Below are positions 51,026 through 62,920 of a stretch of DNA of 64,000 bases, piece after piece (positions within the stretch are counted from its first letter, which is position 1; every line of letters begins with the position of its first letter). The DNA lies in the NCBI GenBank assembly GCA_958496175.1, contig OY292277.1:50851050-50915049 (forward strand), written 5' to 3'. The translations under genes and the position numbers were made by a program. Under the pieces are notes generated by a model. That model was given only the letters and a program-made list of their open reading frames with translations, was not told where the DNA came from and searched no databases. Source of the DNA: Sisyra terminalis. Its lineage: Eukaryota; Arthropoda; Insecta; Neuroptera; Sisyridae.

Positions 51026-51123
51026 AATTTTAAAAATATAAAAAAAAAATCGATCTGAAACAACCTGAATTGTCTTTTTATTTAATTACAGCCAAAATCT
51101 GAATTTTATCATCTATATTTTTC

Positions 51124-51930
51124 TAGAGTGATTTTTTTTTTACTTTTTTTGGTCCCATCGTGAAATTTTGTTGGAAATACCAAAAAAAAAAAAATCCCTG
51201 AAAGTTTGAGCCCTTAATTTTAATTTTAAGTCCTCGACCAAGACGTGTAAAGATTTCCCATTGAAAATACACGGAAACTCTGATTATTTATTTTTAAATT
51301 TCTATATCTCAGCGGCATTTCATGGGATCGCTTTTACCGAAGATGGTTTTTTCTCAAAATTAAACGCTCTACAAAAGTGCCCATTGCGACCAAGTCGTAA
51401 CTCACACCGGTGAGGTAGTACGGGCCACTGAACCTGATTTTTCCATAAAATTCGCGTTTTTTTTGCATTTATCTCATAAATAACAAGAGCTACGGAAAAA
51501 TTATAAATGAAAAACTTGTAGAGAATTAGATTTCCTACAAAAAAGTTCCTGTAGACCAAATCGCGAAGATCAATATTAAACGAGATGTTAAGCCTTGAAT
51601 TTTATGGAAAAATCAGATTCAGTGGCCCGTACTACCTCGGTGTGAGTTACGACTTTGTCGCCATGGGCACTTTTGTAGAGCGTTTAATTCTGAGGAAAAT
51701 CCATCTTCGGTAAAAGCGATTCCATGAAATGTCGCTGAGATATAGAAATTTAAAAATAAAAAATCAGAGTTTCCGTGTATTTTCAATGGGAAATCTTTAC
51801 ACGTCTTGGTCGAGGACTTAAAATTAATATTAAGGGCTCAAACTTTCAGAGATTTTTTTTTTTTGGTATTTCCAACAAAATTTCACGATGGGACCAAAAA
51901 AAAAAAAAGTCAAAAAAAAAAACCATCCTA
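51124..51930. mobile_element. Foldback element, family F1 copy 3
   Basis: Ends TAGAGTGATTTTTT and AAAAACCATCCTA. Flanks ATATTTTTC and ATACTTTTC match at 8 of 9 positions, supporting a 9-bp target duplication. Arms match the other F1 copies; the second arm is shorter near the centre. Confidence 0.8.
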
Positions 51931-53089
51931 ATACTTTTCAATTTTACTTTTAAATATCAAAATTCTTTACATTTTACTAGATAAAATAATTATGTTCTCA
52001 ATTTTCATGAAATAATATGTCCAATTAATGAAATCATCTTTTATACTTTGCATAAAATTTAAGTTAATAAGGTTGAAAATTTTTGTAGGTGTGAAATCAT
52101 AATTGATTGTTTGATATTATATTACAAATTAGATAATATCATTCTGTTGTTGTTTGTGAAATTTTAGACGAATTTTATCCAGAGGGCGAATAACAAAATA
52201 TCAGTTTTCAAAATCAATGTCTTCATTGTATCCATAGGATATAAGATTTATTCTCTTTATAAGTGCGAAATGAATGATTTAATTTTTAATATTGCAAATT
52301 GTTCAAATGATGAAATTACTGATACAATTTCATGAATGGTATCAGTAGGCAAATAAATATAGGATTTAAGGTTTTAATGCAATTCATTAGTCATAAGATG
52401 ATTGTAAATTTTCCCTGGAATTCTATAATTTTCTTAAAATAAACACCAAATTAAGATATTTTCATCGTAAACAGCAGAAGTGTGATAAATTCAAGTTTTA
52501 ATTAAGTCCAGAAATTAAAGGTATTGCCGGATACATACGAAACGATTCCTTTATATATCTTGGAATGGATTTTTATAGCTTTTTTTTCGATAAGGATAAT
52601 TTCCAAAAGTAGACAATTGTTCTTCATAATTTTTTTTCTGGAAATTTCCTCCATTAGAGTGAATAATATATTAAGCAGAAAAGTTTTATGAAATTTTCGT
52701 TTTGTTTTACCATTGATGAATCTCAGATCGTAAATATCCAACAATTATTATGGTGGAAACAATGAAAAGAAAAAAATAGATTTTCCTACCAAAGGAGTCT
52801 GAAAATAAAAGCTTTTAGGCGCAATTGTATTAAGCTTGAACTTCCTTGAATGTCAGGATGATTAGCTAAAAGAAATACACAAAAGCTCAAAGCTTTGGAA
52901 GTAGTTTCATGTTTCTTAAAGAAAATTAATATATTTTTCGTATTATTAAAAAAGTAATAAGAATACTTTCATTGATATAAACCAAATATTCATGAATTTA
53001 TGTTCCAGCTATATTGTAAGAACTGAAACAAGGTTCAGCTCTATCTAGTAATTTTTTTTAAGATCAATAGTGATTCTAGGATTAATAAA
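51931..53089. other. AT-rich DNA, no gene seen
   Basis: No recognised exon or element. The 80-codon minus ORF at 52502-52744 is lysine/isoleucine-rich with no domain recognised. Confidence 0.45.
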
Positions 53090-53165
53090 AATCCGTATTC
53101 GAAAAATATCAAAAATTTCTTTGAATTGGGGATCACCTTAACCACTCGGCCACCAGTAGGCTAAA
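53090..53165 (-). repeat. tRNA-derived fragment (tRNA pseudogene or SINE head)
   Basis: The minus strand reads GGTGGCCGAGTGGTTAAGGT, which is the D-arm and RNA polymerase III A box of a tRNA-Ser/Leu type gene. The rest of the cloverleaf is not preserved. About 50 bp further, TTTCGAATACGG is a weak B-box-like sequence. This suggests a decayed tRNA pseudogene or SINE 5' end, not a working tRNA. Confidence 0.45.
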
Positions 53166-53339
53166 ACAATTTTCAATTTGAAATATTTCATCAAATGAAA
53201 TGCTAACTTTGTCATATAAATCTTGCAGATAAATGAATCTTATTTTTTTCTACACTAGAACCAATATGTGCCACAATTTGGTGGTAAAATTTAAAGATAA
53301 AGATTACAGTGGGTTTCCTAATTCCTTAGACCATGAAAA

Positions 53340-55189
53340 TTTCGTACGAAAATACGAAAAAAAAAATTCTAGTAAAATTTGATCTCTTAATATTAATATA
53401 ATATAAATGTTTAATACATTTGAACGAATTATTGTTTAGTAATTCTGAAAACTTATTCTTATAAGAAATTAAATGATCTACAAAAAGGTCAAATATAATT
53501 GTTTGCTAATTCATCTCTTTTAAAAGTTATTTGAGGTTTAAGTTCAACTTTAAATCGTAAAAGGCAATTTTTATATTTTTTTATAATCTATCATCAAATA
53601 ATGGCTCCAAACCATAAACTGTTCTATTTTTTGTAAGACTTATCGATTATTTTAGTAAGACTATAAAATTTGTACAAAGTAAAGTGAGAAAAGCCAATTT
53701 TATCATACTTTATTTCAAAAAAAAAAAAAAAAATTAACCCCTTTTACTATTGACTTTATCTTTGAATAACTTATAAATAAATTTGTGTAAAACTGCAACA
53801 GTTCCTCGTAAAAATAAGTTAAAATAAATTAAAAGCTCTACATTAAAGCGTTATAGATTATCTTTTATAAAATTATATCCCAAATTTAGCGACAATGGTT
53901 AACCAGGATAAATTGCAGATTATTATTAAGAGTCTGCAAGAATGGAAGGAAATATTCTTCCACTTTCACTATTCTATATTTGCATAGAAAAAATCATTGG
54001 AAGAATGTTTGGAAGATTAGTCCTAAAAGCTTTTTTTGGTGAAGAATGAAAAAATGCAATCCATATGCAATATTAATTGTAAATTACAGATATTTCAGCC
54101 ATTTGTTACTCTTTAAGCTATTGTATCAAATCAATGCATTTACAATAATGTAGCCACGATATACCTGAACTCAGTATTAGTCAGTAATTAACTGATAAAA
54201 TATTACAAAGAAAATTTTTTTGACCTAAATCTACCTAAATTTCTAAAAAAAAATCCTTCAAAATTGCTTATAAGAAAATATCGACTTCTTTGCAAATTCT
54301 TTTGTAATCAATATCTGTCCTCTTTTTCATTTGTTTGATCAAAAGATCCAATTGCGGTTTCCCAGCAACATTAGTGATTTAGTTTTCGATTGGATCCTAA
54401 TTTCGCAAATGGAAATCAATAATGTTTTCGGTAAATTTGTATAAAACTGCAATAGTTCCTGGTAAGCATACGTTAAAATAAATTAAAAACTCAAATTAAA
54501 GCGTAATAGTTTAAGGGTGGATCACTGTCAGAAAAAAAAATCGATTTTTTTTCCATAAATGTCTTCTTATAACATTCAAGAATAACGTGTTAAAAGGATT
54601 GGAATAGCTGACTTATGTATTTTCACTGATAAAAATTGAATAAATTGATAATAACATAAAAAAATATCTTAAAAAAACTTTAAATGCGTTTTTCTCGAAA
54701 TCAACTTTTTAAAACTGGGAGAAATGATTTCTCAGAAACTATTCGACGGATTAACTTGAAACTGGAGAGTGTTATAGTTCAACACGTCTTCTTGGTACTG
54801 AACCTCTGAAATTGGCCAAACCTTCCTCCCCCCTTAAAGTGAGAGAGGGGGAAAGGTCCGAAAAAGGTCGTTTTTTTTAACTTTTTTTTCAAAGTCGCGC
54901 CATTTTGTGAATTTTCAACTTTTTTCGGATTTTCGAGGTTCAGTACCAAGAAGACGCAATATCAAAATCTACATTCTTTGAAAAATCATGATCCGACTTC
55001 CGGTTTCCGAGAAAACTTGTCTCCCGTTTGCCTCCTCATTTTTGAGGACCCTTTTTCAAAGCGCTGTAAAAGGTCGGGGGGGACATATCGGGGCAAATAA
55101 AAAAAAATAGGATTTTTTTTTGTCATTCCCAACACTATTTTCGATATAATTAAGAAAAAAAAATTCATCACTTTTTTGAATCAGTCTAA
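53340..55189. repeat. Patchwork of degraded foldback and inverted repeats
   Basis: 53340-53560 resembles one arm of the F superfamily (CTCTTAATATTAATAT, GATCTACAAAAAGG, AAAAGTTATTTGAGG). 53773-53860 recurs as a diverged direct repeat at 54430-54512. 54785-54808 and 54936-54958 are exact inverted repeats (GTCTTCTTGGTACTGAACCTC in one orientation). 55108-55189 is the right terminus of an F3 element (GAAAATAGTG complement, then TTGAATCAGTCTA). No gene was recognised. Confidence 0.55.
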
Positions 55190-56073
55190 TATGCATTTAG
55201 GGTGCATAATTCATGCCTAAAAACTAAGATAACTAATTAATTAATTATCTTCTAATTTTTTTTTTAAGATTGTCAATGGTCAAACCTGGTCGTAATGTAA
55301 TCAATTATCAATCTTGCACTGTTACCTTTGGAAAAATTTTAAGTTACATGTGGGAAAAAGCAAAAGCTTTTTGCAATTCAGAGAATTAATTAAATCTAAT
55401 CAAATATTGATAGATGTTCCTCATTGTACACCATTGAACCGGAAAACTAGAAATTCCAAGAATCATGATTTTTTTGTTCGAAAAAAACAAAAATACTTCC
55501 TACTTATAAATAATAACCACTTGTGTTTACAAACATTGTAATGATTCATTCCTCATACATGATATCAAAAATTCCGATGCAATCTTTTTCAAAATGCATT
55601 AAAGTAATTAATTCATAATTCGATTGAACAAAAAAAAAATAAAAAGTAATATAAATTTGTACTAATGGATATTTAAGGACTGTATAAAATTGGAGAAAAA
55701 TATTTTTCCAATACTTATACACCCACATGAAACATTTCCCTTTTCCATGTACGTTTTTCGAAAACCAAATAAGAAAGCTTGACATCATGTCCTTGCCATA
55801 CGGCACATAAGGGAAAACGGATTTGTTTTTTGTCTTTCCTACGCACCTGTTTCAGTTATTGTAATTCATAAATGGATATATTGAATAGGAATATATATAT
55901 ACAAAATTACTTTAGATTTTCATGTTATAATGTAATATAATATTCTGATATTAGTGCTCCAAATGTTTCTGTAAAAGTAGAGCTTTTACAATCATCTATG
56001 TTATACTGTTATGAATTTAGTTCAATAATTCATCTTAACATATATATATATCTTCGTGGATAAATGTATTCAC
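55190..56073. other. AT-rich DNA, no supported gene
   Basis: ORFs at 55314-55541 (plus) and 55546-55806 (minus) reach 75 and 86 codons but show no recognised domain, signal or splice context. Confidence 0.4.
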
Positions 56074-57406
56074 TGGGGTGATTCAAAAAAAAAATATTTC
56101 TTCTTGCAAACAGGCTAAAAAGTTTTTTTTTGACGTAAAAAGACTAGTTAAAATTTCAGCCCTTAATATTAATATTAAGGTTGTCCTCATCGCATTTTTT
56201 TATTTCCCATAAGAATGACATGGGAAAAGTTATTTTTACTTCTTCTGATTTTTATACCGTTCAAACGACTATTTAAATAATAAATCTCTTCTATGATCTT
56301 CATAGAGAATTAAACGCTCTACAAAAAAGTACTGATAACATTTTTTGATTAGTCCATGTGTTCAAAAGTTATTCAAGATCAAAGTTCAATTCTTTAAAAA
56401 TTTGATCGAATTTTGTATAATATACCAAAACTATTGGTTGCAGTGTTAAAATATTGTTAATTATCAAGCATGAATTTGATTTGTGAGAGATGTCAACAAA
56501 TGATTTTTTTTATTAAATTTTTATGATTTTTTTTTTTGATCAAATTTTTAAAGAGTCGAACTTTGATCTTGAATAACTTTTGAACACATGGACTAATCAA
56601 AAAATGTTTTCAGTCCTTTTTTGTAGAACGTTTAATTCTCTATAAAGATCATAGAAGAGATTTATTATTTAAATAGTCGTTTGAACGGTACAAAAATCAG
56701 AAGAATTAAAAATATCTTTTTCCATGTCATTCTTATGGAAAATAAAAAAATGCGATGAGGACAACCTTAATATTAATATTAAGGCTGAAATTTAAACTGG
56801 TGTGTTTTTACGTCAAAACAAAACTTTATAGAAAATTTAACGGTCTACAAAAAAGGACTGATAACATTTTTTGATTAGTCCAAGTGTTCAAAAGTTATTC
56901 AAGATCAAAGTTTAATTTTTTAAAAATTTGATCAAAAACAATTAATCATAAAAATTTAATAAGAAAAATCATTTGTTGACATCTCTCACAAATCAAATTC
57001 ATATTTGAAAAAAATTGTCCCCTATTTTAACACTGAAACCAACAGTTTCGGTATAATATACAAAATTCGATCAAATTTTTAAAGAATTGAACTTTGATCT
57101 TGAAAAACTTTTGAACACATGGACTAATCAAAAAATGTTATCAGTCCTTTTTTGTAGAACGTTTAATTCTCTATAAAGATCATAGAAGAGATTTATTATT
57201 TAAATAGTCGTTTGAACGGTATAAAAATCAGAAGAAGTAAAAATAACTTTTCTCATGTTATTCTTATGGGAAATGAAAAAATGCGATGAGGACAACCTTA
57301 ATATTAATATTAAGAGCTGAAATTCTAACTGGTGTCTTTTTACGTCAAAACAATACTTTTTAGCCTGTTTGCAAGAAGAAATAATTTTTTTTTTTGAATC
57401 ATCTTA
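56074..57406. mobile_element. Foldback element, family F4 copy 2
   Basis: Ends TGGGGTGATTCAAAAAA and TTTTTGAATCATCTTA. Flanks GTATTCAC and GTATTCAT match at 7 of 8 positions (aged target duplication). Same compound layout and landmarks as 10514-11868. Confidence 0.8.
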
Positions 57407-58285
57407 GTATTCATAATGTATACACAACCATAGAATACGATAAAGGATAAATATTTCAAGGGAAGAAATTCTTACATATTTTTAAAAATATATATTTGCT
57501 AAAGACACCTTTTTTTATAAAATTCTAATTTATTTTTAGTTTTTAAAACTGCCATTATCTTTTCACCAATTTGGAGACATGATTACATAAAATACTTTTT
57601 AATTAAAGCCTGGAAAATGAAATTCTTTATTTAAATTCTTTATTTAATTAAATTCATTGTTTTTTATAAGCTTTTTTTAAGCTTTACCATTATTAGGATG
57701 ATCTCAAAATATTATGTAAGAACTTGAATAATTTAAGAAGAAAATTTTCTTAGTATATCAAATATAGTTTTCCAATTTTTTCCAACGTGTTTTACAATCA
57801 AAAATCTTTGGAAAAGCACTTTAAATTTGGAGCTTTCATTCAAAACTTGTATTATGTTTAATCCCTACATATGGTATTCTTTCACTTTCTAATACAATTT
57901 ATTTTACAAAGTTTTTTTTTCTCTTAATTTCAAAACTTATTGGTCATAATGATTTTCTTTTTCAAATCTAAAGTACCTTTAATCATTTTGGAAATTACAT
58001 AATGAACATTACATGCATTACATATGTAAAACGTATTGCCTATGCCAATAAGTATTTGAATAATTTGGGGAAAAAAAATACTAAAAACCATGAATAGTAT
58101 ATAAATATCATAATTATTACATTATTTATATATTAGAGCATTATTCTAAGCAACTGGAAACATTATTTTTTCAATATTTATTTTCAATAATTTCCGTAGA
58201 AATCGTAGCGCTATCTGTACAACTATTTATGAACTTTAAGCAAATATATAAACCCAACTACGTAATTGTTGCCTCTCACCCTCTC
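57407..58285. other. AT-rich DNA, no gene seen
   Basis: No recognised feature before the tandem array. Confidence 0.45.
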
Positions 58286-60600
58286 ATCATGATTCAGTCT
58301 AAAATATTCTGTTCAATTTCAGTGAAAAAAATCCTTCCCTTATATCCTATTTTCGCACTTGAAAATTGTCCTTTTTGAAACTTTAAATTAATATTGCTAG
58401 TGTCCTTTTGCATACAGGATAAAAAAATGTTCACATTACATTTCACGAAAGGGCGTTGTTTAATAATCCGCTGCTAGAAATAGCCCTCATAAGGAAAAGT
58501 CACCCTACGAAAATCGACCAATGTTATGGCAAATTAAGTGTATGCTTTTTCACCTCCTTAACTTCCCGTTTTGATTTCTCAAGGATCTAGCGAATATTTG
58601 CAAATTATTTTTATGCAGTTACATTAAAGATGATTCAATCTAAATTATTGTGCTCAGTTTCAGCGAAAAAAACCATCCCTTATATCCTTTTTATGCACTT
58701 GAAAATTGTCCTTTTTGAATCTTTGAATTTATATTGCTAGTGACCTTTTGCACACAGGACAATAATTTTTACACATTACATTTCACGTAAGGGCATTGTT
58801 TAATAATCCGTTGCTTAAAATAGCCCTCATAAGGGAAAGTTACCCTTCAAAAATCGCCCAAATTTAGGGTAAATTTGATGTATGCTTTTTCACCTCCTTA
58901 ACTTCCCGATTTAATTTCCCAAGGATTTAGCGAATGTTTCCAAATTATTTTTATGCAATTACATTGAGAATGATTCAATCTAAAATTATGTGCTCAGTTT
59001 CAGCGAAAAAAACCATCCCTTATATCCTTTTTGTGCACTTGAAAATTGTCCTTTTTGAAACTTTGAATTAATATTGCTAGTGTGCTTTTGCGCACAGGAC
59101 AATAATTTTTTCACATTATTACTCACGTAAGGGTCTTATTTTATAAATCATCGGCAAAAGTAACCTTTATCAGGAAATGCCTTCCTTGCAATTATTCGTT
59201 TTTTTGACAAATTGAAGTCGTTAGGCAACCAGTTATACACGACTATAATTGGGCTGCATCATAAGATCCCTAGTTTACAACTTAATATGAAATGGACGTA
59301 TGATTTGTTTTTTTATTTTAAATCAATGTAATTTTACAGATTTATCTTACCTGAAAGCTGAAGACATGGGTAGTTTTTTGGGGTTGAAAAAAGGATCCTC
59401 CTTTTAGGGAATAAATGTTTAGTAAGTGCTAAAACATAAGATCATTATTCAATGGATTACAATTGTTCATCATTTCCAAATGAACGTTTGAAGAATGGAT
59501 TCGGATCATTCGAGAATCTACAATCGAATTCATCAAGGATATCATCAAGGATCCACAGCTGGTATCTCGAAAACTACCAATTGTAAGGCCAATTTTAATG
59601 CATTCTTTTTCATCTCCTTAACTTCCCGTTTTAATTTCCCAAGGATCTAGCCATTAAATTCAAACTCTATCTTTGCAGTTACGTTAAGGATGATTCAGTT
59701 TCCAAAAACCATCCGTTATATTCTTTTTATGCACTTGAAAATTGTCCTTTTTGAATTTTGAATTAATATTGCTAGTGTCCTTTTGCACACAGGACAATAT
59801 TTTTTTCACATTACGTTTCACGTAAGGGCATTCTTTAATAATCCGTTGCTAAAAATAGCCCCCATAAGGAAAAGCCACCCTTCGAAAATCGACCAATTTT
59901 AGGGCAAATTGGGTGCATGCTTTTTCACCTCCTTAACTTCCCGTTTCGATTTCGCAAGGATCTAGCGATTATTTACAAATTATTTTTATGCAATTACATT
60001 GAGGATGATTTAATCTAAATTATTCTGTTCAATTTCAATGAAAAAACTTATCCCTTATATCCTTTTTACGCACTTGAAAATTGTCCTTTTTGAAACTTTG
60101 AATTAATATTGCTAGTGTCCTTTTACACACAGGACAATATTTTTCCCATTATATTTCACGTAAAGGCATTGTTTAATAATCCGTTGCTAGAAATAGCCCT
60201 CATAAGGAAAAGTCACCCTTCGAAAATCGACCAATTTTAGGATAAATTTGGTGGATGCTTTTTCTCCTCCTTAACTTCCCGTTTCCTTTTTTCCAAGGAT
60301 CTAGAGATTATTTCCAAATTATTTTTTTGCAATTACATTGAGGATGATTCAATCTAAAATATTGTGCTCAGTTTCAGCGAAAAAAACCATCCCTTATATC
60401 CTTTTTGTGCACTTGAAAATTGTCCTTTTTGAAACTTTGAATTAATATTGCTAGTGTCCTTTTGCACACAGGACAATAATTTTTTCACATTGCGTTTCAC
60501 GTAAGGGCATTGTTTAATAATCCGTTACTAAAAGTAGTCCTCATAAGGAAAAGTCACCCTTCGAAAATCGACCTATTTTAGGGCAAATTTGATGCATGTT
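58286..60600 (+). repeat. Tandem array, unit about 340 bp
   Basis: Six to seven diverged copies. The marker GATGATTCAATCTAAA recurs at about 58290, 58632, 58972, 59691, 60006 and 60345 (spacings about 342, 340, 719, 315, 339). Other unit landmarks are ATCCCTTATATCCTTTT, GCACTTGAAAATTGTCC, TGCTAGTGTCCTTTTGC and CACACAGGACAATA. The 719-bp gap contains a divergent stretch (59110-59560) with an unrelated insert. Unit function unknown. Confidence 0.85.
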
Positions 60601-60824
60601 AACTAATCGGTATAGGGTTGTCAACTAAGAAACATTTGTGGTCGTATATACAGGCATATATTACACAATTGAAAGAATGGTTGCCTAACTTCTGAATTTA
60701 TTAAAACTTCCCAGATAGTTGCATGGATTACATTTTCTGATGATTATTTTTTTTCAACAGCTTATCAAACAATGGCCTCTGGAAAGAAATTTCGTGAAAA
60801 AAATGTTTATCCTATGTCTAAACC

Positions 60825-60905
60825 TCATTATCATTTTAAAGTTTCAAAAAGACAATTTTCAATTGCACCGTTAGGGTGAATATGGATATAAGGGATGTTT
60901 TTTGG
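60825..60905 (-). repeat. Inverted relic of the 340-bp unit
   Basis: Reverse complement of part of the tandem unit (on the minus strand: ATCCCTTATATCC, CAATTGAAAATTGTC, TTTTTGAAACTTTAAA). It lies about 220 bp beyond the direct array, pointing the other way. Confidence 0.65.
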
Positions 60906-60934
60906 AACAGTGATGTTATCAATTTCAATTCCAG

Positions 60935-61185
60935 GTGCTGTGTTGACTTTTGAGGATCAGATTTTGCAGTCTTGGAGCCATTTTTCTACTAAGTGGTGGA
61001 GGACTAAAGTTTATAAGCCATTTCGTTTGAATTTTCGTCTATGGCAAAAATTACAGTATCATGTAAAGGTAACGATTATTATATCTTCTGTTATTGGTAG
61101 GTCTAATGTAAACAAGAGATATATGGTCCTAAAATACTTCTTTCAGGAACTCCAGATTTTATGGGATGTATTTCGAATGTGCTAA
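60935..61185 (+). CDS. Two-exon coding candidate of unknown function (3' end)
   Basis: An ORF open from 60895 contains a plausible exon: acceptor TTTCAATTCCAG before 60935, donor AAG/GTAACG after 61068, then an intron of 78 bp and an acceptor CTTCTTTCAG before 61147, with stop at 61183-61185. The first exon encodes AVLTFEDQILQSWSHF, then KWWRTKVYKPFRLNFRLW, rich in Trp, Lys and Arg and unlike the surrounding AT-driven ORFs. The family is not recognised; a divergent chemoreceptor tail is one guess. No upstream exon was found, so it may be partial or decayed. Confidence 0.3.
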
Positions 61186-62283
61186 ATTCAAATTGTACCT
61201 AAAAGAATCTATTTTTTAAGAACAAATAAAACATTAACTTTTAATTTACAACTCAATTCAATTAGTTTAAAAATACACCAAAATTCAATTAATGACTTTG
61301 TGGTCCTAATTCCATGGCCAAGGGCTGGAACTTGAATCTAATATACAAACCAAAATTAACTCTCATTTAAATAATAAAAACGCTTAATTCTGTAATGAAT
61401 TCGTAGAAATAATTTATAAATCGTTTCGATCTAATTAAATTATTGCCGGAAACATAAATACAAATGTAATACACAATACCATAGCACATACACAATTGAA
61501 ACATTATTGACTAAAATTTGTATAATTTTTTTAATTAAAATAATAATACTCCCAATAATATAAATAGTAATGTATTCAAGGTTCTCTCAATATAATGAAT
61601 AATTAAAAATAAAATAAATTGTTACATATCCTTATAGAAATCAAATGAATTGTATGAAACATTGATGGTAGATTAAATATTTTATTGTTTAGATTAATAA
61701 TTAATTGGTTCCAATGTAAACAATGACTATATGATATGGTTGTAAAATGCATTTCCGGATTTTCTTGTTATATTATCATATATTTTATGACTTATAACTT
61801 TTTCATTGTTAATTTTTATTTAATTCAATATATATGGACAATTATTACAGACCATGGACATTTTATAGTACAGTGGGCTCCAATTTATGCAAATGAGGAC
61901 TTAGTAACTATGGATTGTTCCTGGATTTATTTTAGCGAATTAAAAGTATACAAAACCGAAAAATAAAATTGAAAATTTCAGGTAGATATATTGATTCTTT
62001 AATATTAAATAAGATTCGTTTAATTGCCATTTTCAGAAAGTTAATTTTTGCAAGAAACTTTGGTCGTTATAAAAATATAACAAATACACTTAATTGACTA
62101 ATTTGGTCGAATAAAATTTTGAAAATTTTATTTACATTTTAAATTGATTCATAGATCTAAATTTGTTTTTGCGCACGATCATCGCATGCAAGATCTATAA
62201 TAAATCTTCTCATTGGATGGATTATGGCGAGGTCATTGAAGATCACCTCTTAAACCCCTCGACAGCAATTGAAGATCCGTAGG
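61186..62283. other. Intergenic DNA before the Kazal gene
   Basis: AT-rich. No element recognised; the 76-codon ORF at 61736-61966 has no recognised domain. The last 120 bp (62160-62280) is GC-richer and probably promoter sequence. Confidence 0.45.
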
Positions 62284-62290
62284 TATATAA
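62284..62290 (+). promoter_or_regulatory. TATA box of the Kazal gene
   Basis: TATATAA 73-79 bp before the ATG. A start of transcription about 30 bp downstream would give a 5' UTR of about 45-50 nt, normal for a small secreted insect protein. Confidence 0.6.
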
Positions 62291-62362
62291 GCTGACCTTA
62301 ATCGAATTGACCATTTAGATTCGTTTCAATTCGTCGAAAACACTCCACGATCTACTTTAACC

Positions 62363-62771
62363 ATGCAAAAACTAATTCTTCTCGTGGTAATTGGTAAGTG
62401 TTCGATTTAAATTAATAATAAATAAACCATGGTAGATTTATTTTGCCACTTCTAGCTTGCATAGCAACTGCATTGGCTGCTCCGGATTCGAAAGATTTGA
62501 AGGAATTGAAGAAGGAAAAGCAAAGAGTGGCCGCCTGTTCCAAGGATTGTGGAAATGCCTATCAGCCAATTTGTGCTGGCGATGGAAAAAATAAACCATT
62601 GTCTTTTGGCAGCGAATGTGTTATGAAAAATTACAACTGCGAACACAAATCAAGTAATTGGATTGGCTAAGGCACTTGGGAAAATTTATTTTAAATTGAT
62701 ATTTTCTTTTAGATTTGGCTAAAGTGAGCGACGGGGAATGTCCAGGAGGCACTGGAATTCGTTTAAGTTAA
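62363..62771 (+). CDS. Secreted Kazal-domain protein (complete, 3 exons)
   Basis: Exons 62363-62393, 62456-62653 and 62713-62771; both introns are about 60 bp, GT-AG, with matching phase, giving 95 residues. Residues 1-19 form a signal peptide (MQKLILLVVIACIATALA, cleavage near ALA-A). A short charged linker (KDLKELKKEKQR) precedes one Kazal domain with six cysteines spaced C-3-C-7-C-14-C-6-C-14-C, containing PICAGDGK and ending DGEC. This long spacing between Cys3 and Cys4 resembles dipteran Kazal-like proteins, including the Vasotab type. By the usual Kazal numbering the P1 residue, two after Cys2, is Asn, which is unusual for a trypsin or chymotrypsin inhibitor, so the target is uncertain. 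Likely secreted. Confidence 0.88.
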
Positions 62772-62823
62772 AATCAATTTTGACTTTTGATCAAAAACTC
62801 TCATTGACTCCTAGTTTCTAACG

Positions 62824-62829
62824 AATAAA
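62824..62829 (+). terminator. Poly(A) signal of the Kazal gene
   Basis: AATAAA 53 bp after the stop codon; a second AATAAA follows at about 62860. Confidence 0.6.
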
Positions 62830-62920
62830 TTTATTCAATGTCAATTGAATCAAGACAATAAATCAAAGTTCTAATAATAAATTTATTTTTATTAATTTAT
62901 TCAATGGCATTTTAGTGTAA

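Larger units (their letters stand above)
50780..51090. repeat. Palindrome carrying two hammerhead motifs
   Basis: Arms about 50780-50930 and 50942-51090 are reverse complements (GATTCATTCAGGTTGTTTAAG against AAACAACCTGAATTGTC). Each arm holds one hammerhead motif pointing outward toward its own arm end. A lone arm of the same family is at 17341-17475. It probably derives from paired PLE-type termini. Confidence 0.8.

Noticed and set aside
53126..53160. A functional tRNA-Ser or tRNA-Leu gene
   Set aside because: Only the D-arm/A box is preserved; acceptor, anticodon and T arms cannot be formed.
58286..60600. CRISPR-like array
   Set aside because: The units are about 340 bp, diverged and without short identical repeats and unique spacers; this is a eukaryotic tandem repeat.
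62452..62646. Minus-strand ORF opposite Kazal exon 2
   Set aside because: It is the antisense shadow of the real exon, with no splice or domain support.
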